This document shows, piece after piece, positions 1 to 5,073 of a stretch of DNA of 7,954 nucleotides. The DNA is from an uncultured Oscillospiraceae bacterium (GTDB lineage Bacteria > Bacillota > Clostridia > Oscillospirales > Acutalibacteraceae): contig CAUDRD010000063.1 of NCBI GenBank assembly GCA_958451705.1, positions 1 to 7,954 on the forward strand. The letters are read 5' to 3'. The notes beneath the pieces were generated by a model. That model saw only the letters and a program-made list of their open reading frames with translations, ran no database searches and was not told the DNA's origin. A program made the position numbers and the translations under genes. Each line of letters opens with the position of its first letter. Position 1 is the stretch's first letter.

Positions 1-549
1 AAAAAATCCCCAGGGTATACCTTTTTCTCTTATGTCGAAAAAAGTCATGCCGAGGGCTTCAATTTCTGCCCAGGTGTACATGGGCATATCGGTGATAAAC
101 CGGATAAATGCGGGACCGTACTTGACTGCATAATCTGCCGCAGCGGTAAGCTCCTCCATGGCAAAGGTTCCGTCGTGCTCTAATCTAACGGCATAGTTGT
201 GAGGCTCAAAAACCACTGAGTATCTCATATTCAGAAGCTCAAGAAATTTTTCCAAAAACAATTCGGTATCGGGCTGCCCTGGAACGAGAGAATATAAAGC
301 GAGTATTCTTTTTCGCCTTTCTTCTATAGATAAATCAATCTCTTCCAGTCCCAAAAGTCTTTCCATGCGGGTAAGGCCTTCATTTTCCGCCGTAACCGCA
401 AACATCTCTTTTCTGATATTGTCGCACTGAGCTGTTACAAGGTCTATTGCGGCGGCATAAGCCTCGGTTTCACCCTTTAATACGGTACATTCAGGGGAAT
501 AAATGCCCAAAGGGAAAAGCGCCGCTTCTATTCGCTGCTTCGCTCCCAT
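1..549 (-). CDS. Baseplate wedge protein gpI / YmfQ (DUF2313)-like, 3' end cut by window
   Basis: Partial gene: 183 codons are open from ATG at 549 to the window edge with no stop, so the C-terminus lies outside. The protein starts MGAKQRIEAALFPLGIY and is mostly helical at the N-terminus. It contains 'RMERLLGL' near residue 61, then 'SIEERRKRILALYSLVPGQPD', the pattern of the YmfQ/XkdU family that follows gpJ in Mu-, P2- and PBSX-like phages (family knowledge, no search run). Those proteins are usually about 180-200 residues, so little is probably missing. The role in the family is to complete the outer baseplate wedge and anchor receptor-binding fibres. The start overlaps the gpJ stop by one base (TAATG), and GGGAGG lies 8 bases upstream. 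Fibre genes would be expected beyond position 1. Confidence 0.75.
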   Translation of the reverse strand, partial: MGAKQRIEAALFPLGIYSPECTVLKGETEAYAAAIDLVTAQCDNIRKEMFAVTAENEGLTRMERLLGLEEIDLSIEERRKRILALYSLVPGQPDTELFLEKFLELLNMRYSVVFEPHNYAVRLEHDGTFAMEELTAAADYAVKYGPAFIRFITDMPMYTWAEIEALGMTFFDIREKGIPWGFF

Positions 550-1622
550 TATTCGAACCTCCCGCTTATAGTAATTTCTTTAAGTGTTACTTCGCAGTCG
601 GCAGGGGGTGTAAGGTCCTCTGTAGGATTGATAAAGCGGTAATTTTCAACTCCCTCTACTTCCAATAAGACCCTGCCCATATCGCAAAGTTTCACTTCCC
701 CCCCGATTTCGAGATCCGAAAAGAAGTCCTGAAGCTTGTCTTTACACGTTTCGATTACCTTTTCTTCATTGAAATTTTCTTTAATTTTAATGAGCAGGGA
801 AGGAGAAACTTCGTATGTTACCGCTTCTTTAACATGGAGATTTATGCCGGTAGGGCAGAATTTTTTAAGCTTTTCGGAAATGGCAAGCTGCAGTTCGAAG
901 GAGTATTTGCCGTCTTTTGTCACAACTATTACATCAACTGTGCCGGCTCCTCGGTTAAGGGGGACGGTCTTTGCTTTAAGGACATCTTCAAAGGTCATTG
1001 CAATTTCAGTGTAGGTGGATGCGTTGCTTCCGTTGGGGATAGATTCCCAGCTTTCCATAATCCGCTTTCTGAGAGCTTCGTCTGATTCGCTGTTTCCGCC
1101 TCCTGTAAAGGGTTCCGGGTTAATCACTCTGTCTATTCCTACGGGAGGGGTTATCATGACGGTGATTTTTTCTGCGGCGCAGTTGCCGTCCCTGCCTTCG
1201 ATTGTAGCTTCTGCGGGAACGGTGATGCTTGTTGTTCCTGCGGTGAGTACGGCCTCCTGAGTGGTCACATACTGGCAAACATCCTCCGCCGCAATGGCAC
1301 AGACCGTTTTCTGCGGTATTACAATATCAAATTCTGCCGCTTCATCTATGATAAACTGGATTTTGCCCGAGGCGGTAGACGCTGTCTTTCTGTAAATGCC
1401 TCTCTGTGCTCCGTGGCGGTCAAGGTCAATTCCCACGGCAGTGTCGGGGAAGATGCGGCTTTCAATGCCTTTAATTCGGCAGTAAAGGGAATAGAGCTCC
1501 CCTGCAAGAAGCTTCATCCTTATTTCGATATCGCCGCTGTCCTCAGGTTTAACTCCCGTAATTGCGGTGTATTTTTCTTTCATCAGAGAAAGAAGTCCAT
1601 CATAGGTTATCTGCTCAGTCAT
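549..1622 (-). CDS. Baseplate J family protein (gpJ / Mu gp47 / XkdT-like)
   Basis: 357 residues, full length for the family. Residues 64-80 carry the family signature, Gly-Ile-Asp-Leu-Asp-Arg-His-Gly followed by GIYRKTA. A beta-rich middle follows. Residues 173-188 give the second hallmark, TGGGNSESDEALRKRI, then 'GSNASTYTEIA', typical of baseplate J-like proteins. In contractile tails gpJ forms the wedge arms that clamp the central hub and, on receptor contact, open and trigger sheath contraction (family knowledge). The gene overlaps the upstream gpW-like gene by 4 bases (ATGA) and the downstream gpI-like gene by 1 base. It has no Shine-Dalgarno at normal distance; a structured long spacer is annotated separately. 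No in-frame upstream start exists because a TAG lies four codons before the ATG. Identity is confident; function in this sheathless cluster is less clear. Confidence 0.9.
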   Translation of the reverse strand: MTEQITYDGLLSLMKEKYTAITGVKPEDSGDIEIRMKLLAGELYSLYCRIKGIESRIFPDTAVGIDLDRHGAQRGIYRKTASTASGKIQFIIDEAAEFDIVIPQKTVCAIAAEDVCQYVTTQEAVLTAGTTSITVPAEATIEGRDGNCAAEKITVMITPPVGIDRVINPEPFTGGGNSESDEALRKRIMESWESIPNGSNASTYTEIAMTFEDVLKAKTVPLNRGAGTVDVIVVTKDGKYSFELQLAISEKLKKFCPTGINLHVKEAVTYEVSPSLLIKIKENFNEEKVIETCKDKLQDFFSDLEIGGEVKLCDMGRVLLEVEGVENYRFINPTEDLTPPADCEVTLKEITISGRFE

Positions 1623-1963
1623 ATTTCGGAGCTAAGCTCCACGGTCACCTCCTTAATTTTTTCTCCGCAGGCAATGGTTATAACCCCTTTGCCTTGAGTA
1701 TATTGTGTATCTATAACTTTTACGCCGGGGATCTTCCCCGTTTCTTCAAGGGCGTATTCAAACAGCAGCGCATCGGCGTTTTCTCGTTCGTTTGGCTTCA
1801 TTTCATGGATGCGGCTGCCGAAATTTCTGTCAAAAATAAAGGAGCCCTTGGGGGTTTTAAGAAGAATTTCCGCTTTTTGAAGAGACAGCTCTTCGCCGGA
1901 TAGGGTAACGGGCATACCGGAGGGAGAAAGAGCTATTTTTCCGTTTTCTATTTTCATATCCAA
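1619..1963 (-). CDS. Baseplate wedge protein, gpW / gp25-like (GPW_gp25 or XkdS type)
   Basis: About 114 residues, close to P2 gpW and T4 gp25. The core 'LSLQKAEILLKTPKGSF' followed by 'FDRNFGSRIHEM' (about residues 23-52) matches the family pattern of a helix, a Thr-x-x-Gly turn and an 'FGS' motif. The C-terminal half is beta-rich. In contractile tails this protein joins the gpJ/gpI wedge to the hub and nucleates the sheath (family knowledge). Start choice: AAAGGAG at 1978-1972 is 8 bases from TTG at 1963 but 14 from ATG at 1957, so a TTG start (TTG GAT ATG AAA) is preferred; the ATG would give 112 residues. Longer upstream readings overlap the spike gene and are unlikely. The gene starts 5 bases after the spike stop, and its own TGA overlaps the gpJ start. 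Confidence 0.8.
   Translation of the reverse strand: MDMKIENGKIALSPSGMPVTLSGEELSLQKAEILLKTPKGSFIFDRNFGSRIHEMKPNERENADALLFEYALEETGKIPGVKVIDTQYTQGKGVITIACGEKIKEVTVELSSEI
1623..1654 (-). promoter_or_regulatory. gpJ ribosome-binding region: perfect Shine-Dalgarno with hairpin in the spacer
   Basis: The minus strand at 1654-1645 reads AAGGAGGTGA, a 10-base complement to the usual 16S rRNA 3' end, but it sits 22 bases before the gpJ ATG at 1622. Between them, at 1640-1628, is GGAGCTTAGCTCC, a perfect 5-bp stem with a 3-base loop. If folded it removes 13 bases and leaves an effective spacing of about 9. The folding is inferred, not measured. The element lies inside the end of the gpW-like gene. Confidence 0.5.
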
Positions 1964-1968
1964 AGTTA

Positions 1969-2340
1969 TCACTCCTTTATAAAGTCTCTTGCGTAAACTG
2001 TGCCGTCTGAGGCAATGGTAACTCCGTTTATCACTGCGTCTCCGTTTTGGCACAGTTTAATTTTTGCGCCGGAAGGGGAGAAAATCATCACTTCTCCGTT
2101 TTCAAGCTCTGTTCCGTCAACCTTCACCCCGGCGCAGACGGTGCCGTTTTTGCAGGGGATAAGCAGCACGTCGGTGTTTTTTGGCGGAAGAGATACAAAG
2201 CCGTAGGGGGCGTAGACTGGTACGCCCTTTTCAAAGGAAGCGCCGTTTGCAGAAAGGGATTTATCTCCCGATTCCACTACGGAACCCTCTTCCGGGAGCT
2301 TTTCGCTTTTTTTAGCTGATGAAAGGTCTGTAAGCCACAT
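1969..2340 (-). CDS. Baseplate spike / assembly protein gpV-like (Mu gp45-like), short form
   Basis: 123 residues. The segment 'VPVYAPYGFVSLPPKNTDVLL' (about residues 40-60), then 'VCAGVKVDG', reads as the OB-fold core of gpV/gp45 spike proteins, where a 'P.G..s.P..gd' turn is typical. It is followed by 'GEVMIFSPSGAKIKL' and 'GDAVINGVTIASDGTVYARDF', short beta repeats like the first turns of the spike prism. P2 gpV has 211 residues, so this version has a very short needle. It ends DFIKE with no His-x-His metal-binding tip. The N-terminal 35 residues are polar and low in structure. Position between the gpD-like hub and gpW-like wedge is canonical. A GGAAG site precedes ATG at 2340, which is 2 bases after the hub stop. 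No lysozyme domain is present. Confidence 0.7.
   Translation of the reverse strand: MWLTDLSSAKKSEKLPEEGSVVESGDKSLSANGASFEKGVPVYAPYGFVSLPPKNTDVLLIPCKNGTVCAGVKVDGTELENGEVMIFSPSGAKIKLCQNGDAVINGVTIASDGTVYARDFIKE
1972..1978 (-). promoter_or_regulatory. Ribosome binding site selecting a TTG start
   Basis: AAAGGAG on the minus strand lies within the last codons of the spike gene. It is 8 bases from TTG at 1963 and 14 bases from the next ATG at 1957, which favours the TTG as the gpW-like start. Confidence 0.6.
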
Positions 2341-2342
2341 AA

Positions 2343-3299
2343 TTACACTTCCTTTTTTCTTAAAATAACCGTACAGTAATATCCCTTTGAGGTAAGGCGA
2401 AGGGTTCGCTGAAATACCATAAGATTTGTCTCCTGTTTTCCAGCAGGAGACGAAAAAGAGGCGTTCATGCCGGTGAAAATCGGGGGAGGGTCAAAGAGCT
2501 CCGCTTCAATTTGAAGTGTGTTTTCCAAAGAGAGCCTAAAAATTCGGTCGGTTTTGTTCTGCCTTTCCCAAAGGGGAGTGTTTGTAAGGTCAACTATTCT
2601 AACAGCGTAGTTTTCAGGATTTTCAATATAAGGGTTCAGTATGCTGTGAGCATATCCCCCCTCTTTTTGTACCTTGCAGATGATTTTTCCCACAATGCCG
2701 AAGGAGCTTTCCGCAATTTCGGCTTTGGAAAATTTTGCGCTCCCCGGCAGGAAATTTGAGACAAAAAGTTCTTTGCCTGAAAGAAAATCTGTGGGACGCT
2801 TTGAATAAAGGGTAAGGTCGTGGGAGATAAAAGGCTCCCTTCCCGTAACGCTCAGACAAAATCTCTTTATAACGTCCCAGTGACTGTCACCTTTGAGAAC
2901 TGAGAAATTTCCCTGCCATCTGAGGTTTTCTCCCGAAAAGTTTTTTATTCCGTAGGGCAGAGCATGGTTTTTGTAAATATCCTCAAAGGAGGGACAGTTA
3001 TAGGTTTTAGGCAGGGCCTCGTTGTCAATAAGGGAAGCGGCGTGGCTTCTTGCAAAAATCTCAGTAAAAATCCCGTCTGCCGATATGACAGTTGAGGAGT
3101 CCTCAACTGTTCCGAAAAACAGCCGTTCCTTTTGAGGAGAAGCTACCTCAATGGTATCTCCCAGTGAAACGGATGTGCCGGAGGGGAAAATGCCAGTAAA
3201 GGAATCGGCGGGAGTATCCATTGAAGAGCGAATTTCAAAGCTTTTCGGAAAGACGGTATAAGATGAATTTTTCGATAAAACCGTAATAACGCACGTCAT
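2343..3299 (-). CDS. Baseplate hub protein, gpD / Mu gp44 / XkdQ-like
   Basis: 318 residues. The N-terminal 75 residues look beta-rich (ITVLSKNSSYTVFPKSFEI ... 'GDTIEVASP'). Residues 137-168 hold a hub-typical segment, 'GDSHWDVIKRFCLSVTG' then 'HDLTLYSKRP', which resembles the LysM-like/linker part of late-control gpD and XkdQ proteins. The C-terminus is again beta-rich ('GMNASFSSPAGKQETNL', 'STGYY'-like turn). In the family a trimer forms the hub that adapts the sixfold tube to the threefold spike (family knowledge). It follows the LysM gene with a 4-base ATGA overlap and precedes the spike by 2 bases, the standard order. A GGGAGGGAG site lies about 12 bases upstream of the ATG. A 23-base palindrome falls at residues 64-71. 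Called by context and pattern, without a profile search. Confidence 0.72.
   Translation of the reverse strand: MTCVITVLSKNSSYTVFPKSFEIRSSMDTPADSFTGIFPSGTSVSLGDTIEVASPQKERLFFGTVEDSSTVISADGIFTEIFARSHAASLIDNEALPKTYNCPSFEDIYKNHALPYGIKNFSGENLRWQGNFSVLKGDSHWDVIKRFCLSVTGREPFISHDLTLYSKRPTDFLSGKELFVSNFLPGSAKFSKAEIAESSFGIVGKIICKVQKEGGYAHSILNPYIENPENYAVRIVDLTNTPLWERQNKTDRIFRLSLENTLQIEAELFDPPPIFTGMNASFSSPAGKQETNLMVFQRTLRLTSKGYYCTVILRKKEV
3088..3110. repeat. 23-bp palindrome (11-bp arms, 1-base centre) inside the hub gene
   Basis: ACAGTTGAGGA, one G, then its exact reverse complement TCCTCAACTGT. The heptamer TTGAGGA recurs 40 bases away at 3132-3138, with a partner CCTCAA at 3146-3151, so four alternating copies of TTGAGG/CCTCAA fall within 60 bases. 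It lies wholly in coding sequence. Function is unknown. Confidence 0.85.
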
Positions 3300-3811
3300 A
3301 TTATTCTGATTCTCCCTCCCTCGGAAACGTCCCAGGGGTCAATGCATATGGGGTTAAGCTCCACCAGCTTTTCAATAGGGACGCTGTACCTTGCTGAAAT
3401 TGACCAGAGGGAATCCCCATCTTGTGCGGTTATGTATTTTTCGCCCGTTTCTTCCTTTTCTGCGGGGACCTCGTAAAACTCTATATCGTAAAAAATATCG
3501 GTGCTGCCGTTTTTTTCGTAGACGGAAAGGGAGGCCATAACTGCGTTTACTGGAGGCAGATCTGAGAGAAAAAGCATACCCTCTCCGCCTTTATCAAAAA
3601 GCTTCTGGATTTCCAGGGAGCGGTTTAAACGGTTTTCGCCGCTAAAAGAGCCTGAGCTTTTAATAATTTTCGGCTTTGCACCGTTTTCCCAAAGAACAGA
3701 GCCTGAAAAGGGAATTTGTTCAGTATTGAGGATTTTTTCCCCTTTAAATGAGATTTCGGCGGGGTTTTTGTCAAAGATAAAGCTTTTGTATCTTAAAAGA
3801 GCGTGTATCAT
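3296..3811 (-). CDS. LysM-domain tail/baseplate protein (XkdP / Afp7-like)
   Basis: 171 residues. Residues 126-171 are a clear LysM domain: YITAQDGDSLWSISARYSV, then 'LVELNP' and a final 'GGRIRII'. The N-terminal 120 residues form a beta-rich region with 'ISFKGEKI' and 'GSVLWENGAKPKIIKSSGSF', as in XkdP-type proteins, which are placed between the tape measure and the gpD-like hub. In contractile systems such proteins sit at the tube-baseplate junction, and the LysM packs against other baseplate parts rather than acting on the cell wall (family knowledge). The start ATG at 3811 overlaps the stop of the 42-residue ORF (ATGA), with GGGAGG about 9 bases upstream. Its stop overlaps the hub start. 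It is retained although no tape-measure gene precedes it. Confidence 0.85.
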   Translation of the reverse strand: MIHALLRYKSFIFDKNPAEISFKGEKILNTEQIPFSGSVLWENGAKPKIIKSSGSFSGENRLNRSLEIQKLFDKGGEGMLFLSDLPPVNAVMASLSVYEKNGSTDIFYDIEFYEVPAEKEETGEKYITAQDGDSLWSISARYSVPIEKLVELNPICIDPWDVSEGGRIRII

Positions 3812-3936
3812 CGGCCGTTTCCTCCCTCATAGGAAAAATCTCTCGGATACCGTCTGCTGTCACGTTCGAGAAGCTTTGAGAGCTGTTCCGGATATTCCGT
3901 TGAAAGGCTGTCGGTAAAATAATTTTCTTCGTTCAT
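3808..3936 (-). CDS. 42-residue ORF of unknown function in the tape-measure position
   Basis: I do not recognise this protein. ATG at 3936 to TGA at 3808 encodes 42 residues beginning MNEENYFTDSLSTEYPEQL, then 'SKLLERDSRRYPRDF' and a glycine-rich tail SYEGGNGR. It is charged, with one probable helix around residues 15-28, no membrane segment and no signal peptide. Evidence that it is translated: AAAGGTGA at 3948-3941 is well spaced, and there are exact 4-base ATGA overlaps with both the tube-like gene before it and the LysM gene after it. It may also be made as a -1 frameshift extension of the tube-like protein (see 3945-3951). In related phages this interval holds tail assembly chaperones and the tape measure, so it could be a reduced chaperone, a deletion scar or a new small tail part. 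Confidence 0.7.
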   Translation of the reverse strand: MNEENYFTDSLSTEYPEQLSKLLERDSRRYPRDFSYEGGNGR

Positions 3937-4313
3937 AGTTTCACCTTTTTTCCCTGAGACACGGAGTATGTATATTTTTCTCTTTCACCGTCATTTAGTT
4001 CGGCGGTTCGTTCAACTGAGACAAGGGTGCAGCCGGTTAGGATATACTTATATTTGCTGTTTTCAACGCATATTTCCGATATTTCCGCTTCATTCATTAT
4101 GTCGGAGGAAAACAGCCTTGAGCGCACGATTTCACATGTGCCCTTTATTCCGAAAAGTGAGCTTACCCCTTCCTCACCGTATTCCTGCGAAGAGTCGGAG
4201 GTTTTAGTTTCCGAAGTGAATTTAACGTCGGCGGAAATAACGTGGGAGACGGCTGTGCCGTTAATCTTTACTTTTATGTCGCTGCCGTAAGGGTTAAATT
4301 TAATGTCCGGCAT
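3933..4313 (-). CDS. Tail-tube-like protein (XkdM / gp19-like), tentative
   Basis: 126 residues, beta-rich. 'DIKVKINGTAVSHVISADVKF' near residues 12-32 resembles the opening strand-turn-strand of phage tail tube proteins (a 'dG..v..v.s' pattern), followed by 'GIKGTCEIVRSRLF' and a late 'YILTGCTLVSVERTAEL' strand pair, like the tube core of PBSX XkdM. Tube proteins stack as hexameric rings through which DNA passes. The position after a tail-completion-like gene and before the LysM gene fits, but the sheath gene that normally precedes a contractile tube is absent. ATG at 4313 follows AAAGGAGG with a 7-base spacer and overlaps the previous stop by one base. The stop overlaps the 42-residue ORF. 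It could instead be a baseplate initiator/adaptor ring or, given the frameshift site, a tail chaperone, though it does not look helical. Confidence 0.5.
   Translation of the reverse strand: MPDIKFNPYGSDIKVKINGTAVSHVISADVKFTSETKTSDSSQEYGEEGVSSLFGIKGTCEIVRSRLFSSDIMNEAEISEICVENSKYKYILTGCTLVSVERTAELNDGEREKYTYSVSQGKKVKL
3945..3951 (-). promoter_or_regulatory. Candidate -1 ribosomal frameshift heptamer A AAA AAG
   Basis: Near the end of the tube-like gene the zero-frame codons are GGA AAA AAG GTG AAA CTA TGA, giving a correctly phased A AAA AAG. A -1 slip reads GGT GAA ACT ATG AAC and enters the 42-residue ORF in frame, producing a fusion of about 168 residues. No clear stimulatory stem-loop was seen downstream, and no Shine-Dalgarno-like stimulator was seen in the short stretch upstream that I checked. 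Confidence 0.4.
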
Positions 4314-4738
4314 TACTGCACCTCCTTTACAATTTCACCGCTCAATGAGATGGTGCCTTTAAGGACGAAAGCGTCTGCGTCTCTGTTTGCAGAAACGTCG
4401 CCACATTTAAAGGCTTTGATATTCAGGTTTTCCGCAAAGGCCGTCGCTTCGCATATTCGGCAAAAAGCTTTAAGGCACTCTTCCCCGCCGGATTTATAGG
4501 GAGCGTAAACAGTAAGGTTTAAAGAAATTTCGGCTTCTTTTCCCTTTCCTGCGTCATATGTGTCTCCTATTGCTCCGGGTAAAACCGAAACTTCCTCCAC
4601 TCCGAGAGCCACCGTAACTTTTTTAATGGGAACGGGCTTTTTATCTGAGGTAAAAGCGGGGAGAAAGCTTATGTCTTTAAGCTCTTGCGTTTCTTTAAAT
4701 TCATTTAAAATCTGCTGTATAAATTCATAAATCGCCAT
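4313..4738 (-). CDS. Tail completion/terminator-like protein (XkdJ-position)
   Basis: 141 residues. An N-terminal helix (IYEFIQQILNEFKETQEL) is followed by beta strands, including 'KKVTVALGVEEVSVLPGAIG' and 'EAEISLNLTVYAPY', then a helix near residues 85-102 with cysteines (LKAFCRICEATAFAE) and a final strand pair. This helix-plus-sheet layout and size suit tail terminator or completion proteins, which cap the tube and join it to the head. The assignment rests mainly on position: in PBSX-like clusters the equivalent gene comes just before the sheath. Here the next gene is the tube-like one. ATG at 4738 abuts the preceding TAA with no gap, and AGGAGG lies 5 bases upstream. I did not recognise a definite family. 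Confidence 0.5.
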   Translation of the reverse strand: MAIYEFIQQILNEFKETQELKDISFLPAFTSDKKPVPIKKVTVALGVEEVSVLPGAIGDTYDAGKGKEAEISLNLTVYAPYKSGGEECLKAFCRICEATAFAENLNIKAFKCGDVSANRDADAFVLKGTISLSGEIVKEVQ

Positions 4739-5071
4739 TTAGTCCTCCTGTGTTACGCTCATGAGAACTGCCCAGATGTAGCAGATCTTATTTTTAAAAT
4801 ATACCTTTTCGGCACGTTCTATTTTGAGCTTAAGCTCATCGGTGAAAACGGCGGCGTCCTCTAATTTTGTAAGGTCGTGGGAGGGAGGGCCGATATACAG
4901 ATAGTAGCCTTTTTCACTAAGCCCCGCAGGGGTGTAGATTCCCTCAAGATACATTTTGTTTTTGTATCTTATGGGCTGCACAAAGGCTCTGAAAATTTCA
5001 GTTGACCAGCCCTCGTCGTCGGCTATTCTCACGTCCTGGCCGAAGCGCTTTAAAATTGAGTCAAGCTCCAT
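4739..5071 (-). CDS. Head closure-like protein (YqbH/XkdH-position, DUF3599-like)
   Basis: 110 residues. It starts MELDSILKRFGQDVRI with 'FVQPIRYKNKMYLEG' near residues 31-45, then 'GYYLYIGPPSHDLTKL' and 'KVYFKNKICYIWAVL', a small beta-barrel-like pattern typical of head closure proteins such as PBSX XkdH/YqbH. Such proteins form a ring below the connector-adaptor and close the DNA exit channel (family knowledge). The order capsid, adaptor, then this gene supports the call. In PBSX-type clusters a gp10-like gene (XkdI) usually follows; it is missing here. ATG at 5071 is 2 bases after the adaptor stop, with GGGAGG 7 bases upstream. Identification is by position and pattern. Confidence 0.55.
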   Translation of the reverse strand: MELDSILKRFGQDVRIADDEGWSTEIFRAFVQPIRYKNKMYLEGIYTPAGLSEKGYYLYIGPPSHDLTKLEDAAVFTDELKLKIERAEKVYFKNKICYIWAVLMSVTQED

Positions 5072-5073
5072 TT

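Noticed and set aside
447..1903. Plus-strand open frames of 80-113 residues across the gpJ and gpW genes
   Set aside because: They lie antisense to confident genes, lack ribosome binding sites, and their compositions look like shadows of the opposite strand.
2428..2451. 8-bp inverted repeat GTCTCCTG / CAGGAGAC with 8-base loop
   Set aside because: A stem of this size is expected about once by chance in a window this long; no T-run or other context.
2623..2859. Minus-strand 78-residue frame inside the hub gene
   Set aside because: It is an out-of-frame shadow wholly within a confident gene; residue content is atypical and no protein feature is visible.
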